DNA from: Gilichinskyi gelida
Lineage (GTDB): Bacteria; Acidobacteriota; Thermoanaerobaculia; Gp7-AA8
Assembly (NCBI GenBank): GCA_038040385.1
Contig: JBBPII010000020.1
Location: forward strand, 1 to 64,000
Direction: 5' to 3'
DNA length: 64,000 nucleotides
Every line of letters begins with the position of its first letter. The stretch's first letter is position 1. Positions 39,634 to 48,700 of the stretch are shown here, in pieces. A program made the translations under genes and the position numbers. The notes beneath the pieces were generated by a model. It had not been told where the DNA came from and ran no database searches. It saw only the letters and a program-made list of their open reading frames with translations.

Positions 39634-40065
39634 ATGAGCTTCGCGGGCCACACGATGATCGCCATCCCGGGCGGCAGCAATCAGATCGAGAACCTGCGCG
39701 AAGGCGATGCGGTTCTTGTCGCGGGCGTCGATCTTCAATGGCAGGCGCACACGCTCCACTCCATCCTTGGCACCGGCCCAGTCGACGTCTCGATGGTGTT
39801 TCTGAAGTTCGGCGCCACCGTTCGTTGAAGACGGCGGGTGATCTGCTGCTGCCCGGCGACTCGCTTCTCGGCAGCGACGGCCAACCGGTTGCGCTGCAAG
39901 CAATCAGCTTCGGGCTCCACGTCGGATCGGTCTGGGATGTCGCGACATCGTTGGATCCACCCCGGCCGGATTTTCGCGGGACACTTATTGGACGCGAACG
40001 GGCTGGTGGCCGGCGACTTCGACCTGCAGACCCGGTGGCATCCGGCAAAGACGACGCGCGGCTGA
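39634..40065 (+). pseudogene. Frameshifted Hint (hedgehog/intein-type) domain gene
   Basis: ATG 39634 directly follows the exonuclease stop and opens a frame of 64 residues. It reads SFAGHTMIAIPGGSNQIENL and then LREGDAVLV, a Hint N-terminal block with serine where the catalytic cysteine is expected. It stops at 39826-39828. The neighbouring frame then gives TAGDLLLPGDSLLGSDGQPV (about 39833-39960), and the original frame resumes with GHLLDANGLVAGDFDLQ to 40065, the usual Hint ending. Two compensating frame changes therefore split one domain of about 140 residues. It may be a true pseudogene or two sequencing errors. Confidence 0.65.
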
Positions 40066-40091
40066 TTGACCCTGCCGCTACAATTCCCGTC

Positions 40092-41390
40092 GTGAAGGTC
40101 TTCCGCGGCCGCATTTTTACGCCCATCGCCGACCCCTTCACCATCGAGGCGGCGAAGTCCTTCGTCTATTACGAGGACGGCTATCTCGCCATCGACGGCG
40201 ACCGCATCGCCGGCGTCGGCGACTTCCGCGACGTGCCGCGCGACAGCTCGACGCTCACCCAGCTCGGCGGCGACTGCCTGATGACGCCGGGCTTCTTCGA
40301 CACGCACCTCCACGCGCCGCAGCTCGAGATGATCGGCTCGTACGGCGGCCATCTGCTGGAGTGGCTGAACCGCTACACGTTCCCCACCGAGGCGAAGTTC
40401 GCCGATCCCGAGCACGCCCGCGTCATCGCCACCGCGTTCTTCGACGAGCTGCTGCGCAACGGAACGCTCTGCGCGTTGATCTTCTCCACCATCCACCACG
40501 ATGCCACGGACATCTTTTTCGAGGAGGCGGAGCGGCGCGGATTCCGCGCCATCATCGGCAAGGCGATGATGGACCGCAACGCGCCGGAGTCGCTGCTGGA
40601 GACGGCGAAGGACTCGTACGAACAGAGCCGCGCGCTGCTCGAGAAATGGCACGGCCGCGGGCTGCTGCGCTACGCCATCACGCCGCGGTTCGCGCCGACG
40701 TCCACCCCAGAGCTGCTCGAATGCGCCGGCCAACTGAAGCGCGAGTTTCCCGACGCCTACGTCCACACCCACATCTCCGAGAACCGCATGGAGGTGCAGT
40801 GGGTGCACGAGCTCTTCCCCGAGGCGGAGTACGCCGACGTCTACGACCGCTACGGCCTCCTGGGCGAAAAGACCGTGCTGGCGCACGGCGTCTACCTCAC
40901 CGAGGAGGAGCTGGAGCTGCTGTCGCGGCGCGGCTCCCGCATCGCGCACTGCCCGAACTCCAACCTCTTCCTCGGCAGCGGACTCTTCCCGCTCCACCAC
41001 GTCCTCGGCGCCAACGTGATCGTGGGCCTCGGCAGCGACATCGGCGCCGGCACGACGCCGTCGCTGTTCACCGCCATGGCCGACGCCTACAAAGTGCAGC
41101 AGGTGCAGGGCGTGTCGCTCAGTCCGTTTCAGCTCTGGTATCTCGCCACGCTCGGCGGCGCGCGCGCTCTGTCGCTCGACGAGGAGACCGGCAGCCTGGA
41201 AACCGGCAAGTCGGCCGACTTCCTGGTGCTGAACCTCCGCGCGACGCCGCTGATCGCCCTGCGCAGCGCGCGCGCGTCGTCGGTCGAGGATCTGCTCGCC
41301 GGGCTGATCTTCATGGGCGACGACCGGGTGGTGGAGCGGTCGTTCATCGCGGGGCGGGAAGTGGCGTGCAGGAACTCGGGCGGCGGGTAA
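40092..41390 (+). CDS. guaD: Guanine deaminase (amidohydrolase family)
   Basis: The product is 432 residues from GTG 40092. Metal ligands are in DTHLHAPQ (H73 and H75), HTHISEN (near 226), HGVYLTEEEL and SDIGAGTTPSLF (near 316). FLGSGLFPLH and the overall layout match guanine deaminase rather than other aminohydrolases. It converts guanine to xanthine and ammonia in purine salvage or catabolism. The upstream open frame covers the broken Hint gene and is not part of it. TACAAT lies seven bases before the GTG, with no ribosome binding site visible. No other purine catabolic gene is adjacent. Confidence 0.87.
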   Translation: MKVFRGRIFTPIADPFTIEAAKSFVYYEDGYLAIDGDRIAGVGDFRDVPRDSSTLTQLGGDCLMTPGFFDTHLHAPQLEMIGSYGGHLLEWLNRYTFPTEAKFADPEHARVIATAFFDELLRNGTLCALIFSTIHHDATDIFFEEAERRGFRAIIGKAMMDRNAPESLLETAKDSYEQSRALLEKWHGRGLLRYAITPRFAPTSTPELLECAGQLKREFPDAYVHTHISENRMEVQWVHELFPEAEYADVYDRYGLLGEKTVLAHGVYLTEEELELLSRRGSRIAHCPNSNLFLGSGLFPLHHVLGANVIVGLGSDIGAGTTPSLFTAMADAYKVQQVQGVSLSPFQLWYLATLGGARALSLDEETGSLETGKSADFLVLNLRATPLIALRSARASSVEDLLAGLIFMGDDRVVERSFIAGREVACRNSGGG

Positions 41391-41396
41391 CCGTAT

Positions 41397-41486
41397 GTAG
41401 GGGTTGCTAGGTCTCGCGGTCTCGCGGTGCTCGCGCCGAAGCGTTTCGCTCCGCGAGACTTCGCGACCCCGAGACCGCGCAACCCC
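41397..41486. repeat. Palindromic repeat, family F
   Basis: GTAGGGGTTGCTAGGTCTCG on the left and CGAGACCGCGCAACCCC on the right form inverted arms, with further GCGGTCTCGCGG and CGCGAGACTTCGCG inside. It fills the gap between guaD and the next membrane protein gene. No second copy is seen in this window. Confidence 0.8.
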
Positions 41487-41488
41487 GT

Positions 41489-42097
41489 ATGCGAAGCACG
41501 CTCCTCTCCGGCGCAATCGCCGGCATCACCGCCGCACTGGCCTTCCTGATCCTGCACGCGATCGTCATCGTTCCGGTCTGGTTCGCAGCGGGAAGCGGGC
41601 TGTTGTGGGGCGCCCTCGGCGGCGCGGTGATCGCGGCGGCGCTCTATCCGGTAACGCCGCGGCCGCTGACACCCAGACGCGGACTGGTGCTCGGCCTGCT
41701 CCTGTGGGGCTCGATCGCCGTCCCCTGCCTCTGCGAGTTTCTGCTGCGCCTCGGCACGACGTCGGCTGAGATCCTCGAGGTCGTCGTGGCGCTCGCCTCC
41801 GCCGCTTCTTACGGTGCCGCAGTGACTTACCGCCTGAAGCGGACGCCGCTGGCGGCGGGCGGTGGGGCGGTCGCGGCGATGATGATGATCGCGGCTGCCA
41901 GCGGGCCGTTGATCCACGTCACGGGGCGAGGTGTGGCGATTTATCTCTCCCTCCTGCTGGTGACCGTAACTTTCGGCATGACGATGGCGTACCTCTTGCG
42001 GCGGGTGACACCGCAGGAGGCTCGAAATGAACAAGACGCGGGCGATCTTCACGCTCGTGGCGGCGTTTGGCGTCGCCGCTTTCGGACAGGAACGTAG
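41489..42097 (+). CDS. Integral membrane protein of unknown function
   Basis: The product is 202 residues. Five hydrophobic segments are visible (about 5-32, 38-56, 67-86, 90-112 and 128-180, the last probably two helices). The tail QEARNEQDAGDLHARGGVWRRRF reads through the start of the next gene in another frame, a 71-base overlap. The real end might be earlier if there is a sequence error, but the overlap may equally be genuine. The family is not recognised. It precedes the exported repeat protein on the same strand. Confidence 0.65.
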   Translation: MRSTLLSGAIAGITAALAFLILHAIVIVPVWFAAGSGLLWGALGGAVIAAALYPVTPRPLTPRRGLVLGLLLWGSIAVPCLCEFLLRLGTTSAEILEVVVALASAASYGAAVTYRLKRTPLAAGGGAVAAMMMIAAASGPLIHVTGRGVAIYLSLLLVTVTFGMTMAYLLRRVTPQEARNEQDAGDLHARGGVWRRRFRTGT

Positions 42098-43313
42098 TCT
42101 CTGGCGGACGAGCGCCGACGTCGTCGAGGGGGCGCGGGGAACGATCGTCGGCACCGTCGCCGACGCCCAGGCCGGCCGCAGCCGCATCGTCCTTACGCCG
42201 GATGACAGCCCCAGCGACCGCGTCACCATCGACGCCGATACCGTCTCCACGCAGTACAACGGTTTCGGCGGGACGATCAACGGCGCGCCGGAGATCTTCG
42301 TCGGCAGCGCCGGCTTCGCCAACGTGCGGGAAGGCGACCGCATCGAGGTGCGCGGCAGGGGCCAGGGCAACGGCATCGTGAGCGCCGAGCGCATCACGCT
42401 CCTCGGCCGTCCCGTCGCCGCGTCGCAGGTTGGCGTCGGCCAGACGCGCACCCCCTCCTCGATCTCCACTCCGACCGCCGGCGGCAGGACGCCGAGCACG
42501 GCGCCCGAGCGCCTCGGCCGCCTGGAAGGGGTCGTCCGGCAGGTCAATGCCGACGAAGGGCGCATCGTCATCGAGACCAGCAACCGCGAGATCCTCACCG
42601 TGCGCGCCGGGTCGTCGACGCCGGTCCTCTACCGCGGCGATACCTACCGCATCACCAACATCGAAATCGGCGACCGCGTGCGCGTCGAGCCGGAAAGCGG
42701 CAGCGTGGCCAGCGGCCAGGAGATTCGCGCGCGATCGATCGAAGTGACGGTGAGCTCGCAGGAAGCGAGCGGCACGCCGTCGCGGCAGATCGGCAGCCTC
42801 TCCGGCCGCGTGATGCGCGTGGAGCGCACCAGCGACATGATCCGCGTCGACACCGGCCGCGGCCAGGTGCGCGTCGATCTCACCCGCGCCGTCAACGCTT
42901 CGGGCGCTCCGGTCCGCGCGCGCGACGTTCAGGCGGGAGATCAGGTGTCGATGACCGGGACGTACACCAACGATGTCTTCATGGCTACGACGGTTCGCTT
43001 CACCGAGCCCGACCCGGGGACAATCGAGGTGACGCCGTCCACCGCCGACGCGGCGTCGACCTTCGAGCTCGGCCTGGTCACCATCTACGGCACGGTGCAG
43101 ACGACGTTGGAGAGCTCCCCGCAGCTCGTCATCCGCGACACGCAAGCGAACAACCGGACGATCCGGGTCTACGTCGCCGACGACTTCGTGATCAAGACCA
43201 AGAGCGGCGGCTACACCACGGCCGACCGGCTGCGCGCGGGGGAAGCGGTGGTGGTCAAGGCGTATCGCGACGCGGACGGGAACTACATCGGGCAGACGAT
43301 CAGGATGAGGTAG
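42027..43313 (+). CDS. Exported protein with repeated OB-like (DUF5666-type) modules
   Basis: The product is 428 residues from ATG 42027 with AGGAGG-like CAGGAGGCTCGAA upstream. An N-terminal signal peptide (about 1-20, MNKTRAIFTLVAAFGVAAFG) is followed by at least four similar modules. Each contains G-x-V-x-x-V, then a stretch like IVIETSNREILTVRA and a G-D-x-V-x-V turn: about 35-130, 155-245, 250-325 and 340-428. This looks like DUF5666, a small beta-barrel module of unknown role in cell-surface or periplasmic proteins. A serine/threonine/proline-rich linker lies near 135-155. Confidence 0.75.
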   Translation: MNKTRAIFTLVAAFGVAAFGQERSLWRTSADVVEGARGTIVGTVADAQAGRSRIVLTPDDSPSDRVTIDADTVSTQYNGFGGTINGAPEIFVGSAGFANVREGDRIEVRGRGQGNGIVSAERITLLGRPVAASQVGVGQTRTPSSISTPTAGGRTPSTAPERLGRLEGVVRQVNADEGRIVIETSNREILTVRAGSSTPVLYRGDTYRITNIEIGDRVRVEPESGSVASGQEIRARSIEVTVSSQEASGTPSRQIGSLSGRVMRVERTSDMIRVDTGRGQVRVDLTRAVNASGAPVRARDVQAGDQVSMTGTYTNDVFMATTVRFTEPDPGTIEVTPSTADAASTFELGLVTIYGTVQTTLESSPQLVIRDTQANNRTIRVYVADDFVIKTKSGGYTTADRLRAGEAVVVKAYRDADGNYIGQTIRMR

Positions 43314-43321
43314 CCACCCTC

Positions 43322-43415
43322 TGTCATCCCGAGCGAAGCGAGGGATCCCCCGCCTACGGAGCGGGAAGCGCACGGCGCGGGGGATTCCTCGCCGTCTTCG
43401 CGGCTCGGAATGACA
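43322..43415. repeat. Palindromic repeat, family A (copy 6)
   Basis: TGTCATCCCGAGCGAAGCGA and a right arm ending CGGCTCGGAATGACA, with GGGATCCCCCG and CGCGGGGGATTCC inside. It lies between two plus-strand genes. Its ends resemble copy 2 beside recF more closely than the others. Confidence 0.9.
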
Positions 43416-43439
43416 CACTCATCACTTATTTGGAATTTC

Positions 43440-43826
43440 ATGGATCGTCCCAACGTCGAACCTGACGCCATGGAAAAGCCCGCCCGGCGCAGTCTGCTAC
43501 CCGGCGTCAGTGACGCTCAAACGCCACCCGCGGTCGTGTTTCAGTCCCGAACCATCATCGCCAAGGCGCGGCGCCGCGCCGCCGTCCGCGATGTTCTCGA
43601 TCTCCTCCTCCTGGCTTGCGTCGACGGGCTTTTCCTGCGCTGGCCGCTGGCGCACGTGCCGGGTTTGGACCGCGCCGACTCGCTCCTCCTGCTGGCGGCG
43701 ATCAACGCCATGCTGGTCGCCTACATCTGGGTGGCGCGCGCGCTGCCGCGATGGACGGCGCGCCGGGTCGCGGCGACGTGGTGCGTGGCCGAGCAGTCGC
43801 GGATGGTCAACGGGCCGCAGCGCTGA
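43440..43826 (+). CDS. Small membrane protein of unknown function
   Basis: The product is 128 residues from ATG 43440. After a polar 50-residue N-terminus there are two hydrophobic segments (about 61-77 RDVLDLLLLACVDGLFL and 88-105 SLLLLAAINAMLVAYIWV) and a basic tail. I do not recognise it. The 3' end overlaps the convergent DUF3999 gene by 20 bases. Upstream is a family A repeat, so its promoter is unclear. Confidence 0.55.
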   Translation: MDRPNVEPDAMEKPARRSLLPGVSDAQTPPAVVFQSRTIIAKARRRAAVRDVLDLLLLACVDGLFLRWPLAHVPGLDRADSLLLLAAINAMLVAYIWVARALPRWTARRVAATWCVAEQSRMVNGPQR

Positions 43827-45744
43827 CGCCGCTCAAGAGGCGGGTGAGCGTCAGGAGCAGCACGACCGCCGCCGCGGCGATCACGATCCAGAAGATCTTC
43901 CGCTCCCGGCTCGTGGTTCCGCTGGCATCGGATGGCGCTCCCGCCGCCAGCGTCACTTCGTGCGATGACTCACCGAACAGCCGCGGCGCGAGCAGCGCGA
44001 GGTCGTAGCGCGGCGGCGGCGCTGACGGGTTGCCGTAGAGCAGCGTGAGCGGCGATCCGGGATTGACGAAGCGCAGGGCGTACGACGGCAGCAGCAGCTC
44101 GGCCGACACGATCCGCAGCGGCGCGTTGTCGCCCTCGTCGATCACCAGTTCCAGCGCTCGCGCGTCGCGGGTGGGCGCATCGAGCGTCAGCGGCGGCGGA
44201 TCCGACTCCGGCTCGCTGCTCCGCCAGTTGGTCACTTCCAGCGCCGCCGCCTCTCGGCCGTGCGACTCGTCGGCCGGTTTGCGCAGGATGATGTCGCGAT
44301 CGAAGACGTGCGCATCGGTCCGGACGACGATCTGTGCGGCGGACGGCAGCGAGTCGAACGGCAGCGCGAGCCCGTAGATCGACTCGCTTCCCTCGCCCTT
44401 ATGCCGGTTTGGAATCGCCAGCCGGATGGCCAGCGGCGAGTCGCGGCGCTCGACGAGATACGGAACCTGATTGCCCTTGGCGTCGGTGAGACGGACGTCG
44501 CTGAGCGCGGCGCTGTTGGCGAGAACGTGCGCGTCGAGGACGAGCGAGGTGAGGCCGCGTGGGATCGCGCCGATGGTGCGCGCGTAGCGGAAGTCCTTTC
44601 GCTCCACCGGCGCGCCGCCCATCGAAACGCCGCCGCCGGCGCTCGCTTCGCGCACAGCCGCCGCCGCGTGCGACCACGACGCCCGCGCCGTCTTGGTGGC
44701 GGGAATGCCGCGCCGCGAGGCCTCGAGGTCGTAGCGCGGCGCTGCGAGCGAAGGGTCGCCGTACGTCGCGGTGAGCGGCGCGCCGTCGGCGCTCTCGAAG
44801 TAGATCCACGGCTGCGGCGCCAGCCGGGCCACGATGCGCTCGATCGACAGCGGCGGGTTGCTCCCATTCTCCACCGCCAGATCGAGGTCCGGCCCCTCGG
44901 GGAAGCTGATCTTGATGGCAGTGTCCGCGGCGACGGCGCCGTCGCGCTCCGCGCGGCGCAGCGTCGACGCTCCGAGCTCCACCGGCGCGACGCTGTTGCC
45001 CGAAAGGCGCGGCTCGGAAACCGTCGCCGCCCGATCGACGTTGGCGTTTGAGACCTGCAGCTCGATGGCCTCGACCGGGAGGTGCGGGCCGGGCAGCGCG
45101 AGCCGGTAGCGGCTCTTCCCCTGCTCGCTGGCGAGCACGCGGAAGCCCACCGGGACGGTGACCGGCGGCGGCTCGCTGCCGGAGTCGTGTACGCGCGCGC
45201 GGACCGTGCCGACGCTCTTCACCCGCGCGCTGGCGCGGTCGTCCCAGGTCACGCGCAGGTAGCGGTACTCGCCCGGCGCGAACGCCACCTCGACGTTGCG
45301 CAGTTTCTCGTCTGGAAGGTCGAAGACGGTTGCCTCGCCGGCCAGCACGGTCCAGTGCGCGCGGTCGCCGCCGCCCTCGAGCTTGAGGCGCTTGAGGAAC
45401 GGCGCGGCGACGCCGTCGATCTCGATGCGGTCGACGTCCGTCGTCGCGCCGAGGTCGGCTTCGAATCCGCTGGTCTTCTTCGTTGCCGCGATCGGCAGGA
45501 TCGTCGCCTTCTTCCAGGCCGGCGTGCGGGAGGGAGGGGCGATGAGGAGGTACGGCACCTCGCGGCCCGCTGCGTCGCGCAAGCGGAGATTGCCGAGGGT
45601 GCGCGCCTTCGCACCGGCGAGGAGCGCGACGTCGACGTCGAGGCGGTTCGGCCCCTTCCCGCCCGGGGTGATGGTCCGTTGAAAGCGCGGCGACGCCGCG
45701 GCGGCCGTGGCGACGAGGACGGCGACGCACGCCAGCCGCTTCAT
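43807..45744 (-). CDS. DUF3999 family membrane protein
   Basis: The product is 645 residues from ATG 45744. A signal peptide (MKRLACVAVLVATAAAA) is followed by a large periplasmic region with repeated discoidin/beta-sandwich-like patterns (PVGFRVLASEQGKSRYRLALPG, GNSVAPVELG), and a single C-terminal membrane helix (IFWIVIAAAAVVLLLTLTRLL in part). Bacterial DUF3999 genes are regularly next to DUF2339, as here, where the ATGA overlap couples them. The pair is thought to belong to the cell envelope but has no proven function. No catalytic motif is visible. Confidence 0.82.
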   Translation of the reverse strand: MKRLACVAVLVATAAAASPRFQRTITPGGKGPNRLDVDVALLAGAKARTLGNLRLRDAAGREVPYLLIAPPSRTPAWKKATILPIAATKKTSGFEADLGATTDVDRIEIDGVAAPFLKRLKLEGGGDRAHWTVLAGEATVFDLPDEKLRNVEVAFAPGEYRYLRVTWDDRASARVKSVGTVRARVHDSGSEPPPVTVPVGFRVLASEQGKSRYRLALPGPHLPVEAIELQVSNANVDRAATVSEPRLSGNSVAPVELGASTLRRAERDGAVAADTAIKISFPEGPDLDLAVENGSNPPLSIERIVARLAPQPWIYFESADGAPLTATYGDPSLAAPRYDLEASRRGIPATKTARASWSHAAAAVREASAGGGVSMGGAPVERKDFRYARTIGAIPRGLTSLVLDAHVLANSAALSDVRLTDAKGNQVPYLVERRDSPLAIRLAIPNRHKGEGSESIYGLALPFDSLPSAAQIVVRTDAHVFDRDIILRKPADESHGREAAALEVTNWRSSEPESDPPPLTLDAPTRDARALELVIDEGDNAPLRIVSAELLLPSYALRFVNPGSPLTLLYGNPSAPPPRYDLALLAPRLFGESSHEVTLAAGAPSDASGTTSRERKIFWIVIAAAAVVLLLTLTRLLSGVSAAAR

Positions 45745-48700
45745 GGCGTCTCCGCCGCGGTGTTCTTGATCATCACGAATCGCTGCAGCAGCACGCCGAC
45801 CAGGACCAGCGAGATCGCCAGCCCGAGGAACGAGCCGACGCGATAGAGCCCGCCGAGGCGCCAGAGATCGTGGATGAAGCACTTCGCGACCGTGGCCAGC
45901 AGCAGCACGATTGCGGCGATTCGCGTCGCGCGGCTGCGCAGTCGGATGCCTGCGATCAGCATCACCACCGCGAAAAGGGCCCAGCCGATGGTGTAGGTCA
46001 GGTCCTGCGCCAGCGACGACGAGAAGAAGTTGAACGTCAGCACCGGCCCGTGCGAGTAGAAGTCGGCGATCTCGATGTTCAGCAAAAAGAAGAGAAGGAC
46101 GGCACCGGCAGCGTTGAGCGCCGGGAGCGCGAGCCGCCGCCACGGATCATCGCGCGGCAGCAGCCACGCCGCGGCGAAAAACGACGCGGCCGCGACGAGG
46201 TACGTGTACAGATACCAATTGACGATCGCCTGGTGCTGCTGCGGGTGATAGGCGAACACCGCGGAGTTGAAGACCAGGCGCACGAAGACCGCCGCGAGCA
46301 GCGCTCCCGACCACGCCAAGAGGCCGCGGTGCGGGATGCGATTGAAGAGCCACACCAGCGCGGCCCCCTCCAGCGCCCAGCCGATGGTGATCCACTGCTT
46401 GTCGAGCTGCAGCGGGATGGCCACGGTGATGAACGCCAGCGCGGCGGCGGAGACCAGCGCGAGGCGCGACAGCACCCGCTCCATCTTCAGCAGTCGCACG
46501 ACGAGGAGCAGCATGAGCACCGCTTCGACCACCGGCAGCGCGCCGATCATGAAGTCGAGGTGCGCGTCACGCATGGCGTCGCGGGCGAAGAAGAAGAACG
46601 GCACGGACGCCAGCACCGCGGCGAGATACGGCTGGATCGATCGCTTCGCGCGCCCGCCCAACAGGAGCGGATAGGCAAGGAAGGCGGCGAAGATCGCGCC
46701 GCTGAGCGCGAACTGCTGCGCCGGGGAGCTCGTCCGCGCCAGCGCCGTGCCGATCGCCAGCAGCGGTACCGCGACCGTCGCAATCGCGTGCTCCTCGGTG
46801 ATCCAGGCGATGGCGAGAATCGCGACGAGCAGCACCAGGTGCGCCATGAGCACGGGCCAGAAGATCGCTGCCTTCCCGGCGATCATGACGACCACGTCGC
46901 CGAGGAACAGCGCGATGATCGCCGCGCCAGCGAACGAGCGGTTGATGGCGAACCACGCCAGCGCCATCGCGGCGACGGCGATTGCCGCCCCGAGTGCCAC
47001 TAGCGGCCAGGGAGAGACGGTCGCGTTCGCGGCCCAAATCATCAGCACGAGCTGCGAGGCGCCCATCGCGCCCAACATCAGCTTCTCGCGGCGGGTGTAG
47101 ATCGCGGCGATTCCGATCGCCAGGTCGAGGACGAACAGCACCGCGAACAACGGCCACGGCGGGAACGCCAGCGCCTTCTGTCCCGCGACGAAGAGCAGGA
47201 AGACGTGGCCCACCAGGCCGAGAAACGTGGCATTGACGAAGCCGGAGCCCTTGTCGGAGTCGCGCGCGGCCCAGAGGTTTCCGGCCACGGCGAGCACGCC
47301 GAAGCCGCCGACCACCGCCAGCGCGGGAATCAGGTTGACGGCGCTCATCGAATTGAACGACCAGACGGCGATGACAATCCACGACAGTGCTATGCCCGCC
47401 ATGGCGAGCAGCGGACGCGTGCTCGTGCGCGCCTCGAACATCGCCCCCATGTTGACCACCGCCAGCAGCAGCGCCAGCCCCCAAAGCGCGGACTTCGCCA
47501 CCGGCCCCGCCGCCAGGAAGAAGAGCATGGCGATCGACGCCAGCAGCAAGATGGCGATCGCGCCGCGCGGGGTGAAGGTGCGGTCGAAGCGGCGCGCGAT
47601 GAGCGGCACGCCGAGGAAGAAGACGGCGAAGATGCCGTAGATGGCCAAGGCGCCGTGCAGACGCTCCGGCGTCAGGTACTTCGCCGACCACACCGCCTCG
47701 GCGGCGATGGTGAAGAACGCCGCCAGGAAGTAGACGATCCCCGCATCGTGCAGGATGGCGTACGCCGCGACGATCGCCAACAGCGTGAAGAGCACAGCAA
47801 AGACGAGCAGTGGCGACGCGGTAGCCTTCTCGATCCCGATGACGATGGGGAACATCAGGAAGAGCGCCGGCGCCACGGTGAACGACGGCAATTCCGTGAA
47901 ATGCGCCGCGGCGAGCTGCAGCAACACGAACGCGGCGAGCCACGCCAGCACCACCGGCCACGCCTCCTGCCTGTATGAGATGGCCGACCAGAGGATGAAG
48001 ACCAGCACGGTCACAATGCCGCCGACGATGTGCAGCCAGCCCGGGCCGCGCCGGATGCCGATCAGCGACAGCCCGGCGGTGATCAGCAGAAGGAATCCGA
48101 AGAGCAGGTTGTAATGCGCGCCGTACGCGGGGACCGCCGCGCCGACGAAGGCGAAGAGCAGCGGCAGCGCCGCGCCGCCCACCGCCGCGACGTCGAAGGT
48201 CCGCTGTTTGCCGTCATCCGACCGCCCGAACCAGAGGGCGATGGTCGACGAGGCGGCGAAGGTCAGGAAGATGCCCGCGGCGAGCGGGAACTGCGACGCG
48301 GTGAGGAACGTCCCCACCCACGCCCATTGGTAGATCACGGTGAAGGCGATGCTGATCGCCGTCAGCAGCGGCCAGCGCTTCTTCATCGCCACCCACGCCA
48401 GGCCGACGTTCAGCAGCAGCAGGTAGGTGAAGAGCCCGAACGGGCGGTTCTCGCCGGTCGAGAGCATGGCCGGCGTGGCGAAGCCGCCCAGCAGACCGAG
48501 CAAGGCGATGAAGATCGAGTTGCGGACGATCGCCAGCCCCACCGCCACCGCGGTGACCAGGATCATCCCGCCGAACACTACCGTCGCCGAGGCGAGGTGC
48601 CAGAGGGCGTAAATGGCGAAGAGCGTGGAGTAGAGGATGGCGATGCCCGCGCCGTGCATCGCGTTCGCCGTGAACTTGTACGGCCGCGCCACTTTCATCT

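Noticed and set aside
39735..41516. Long minus-strand frame opposite guaD
   Set aside because: Antisense shadow of guanine deaminase with low-complexity His/Arg/Val-rich sequence.
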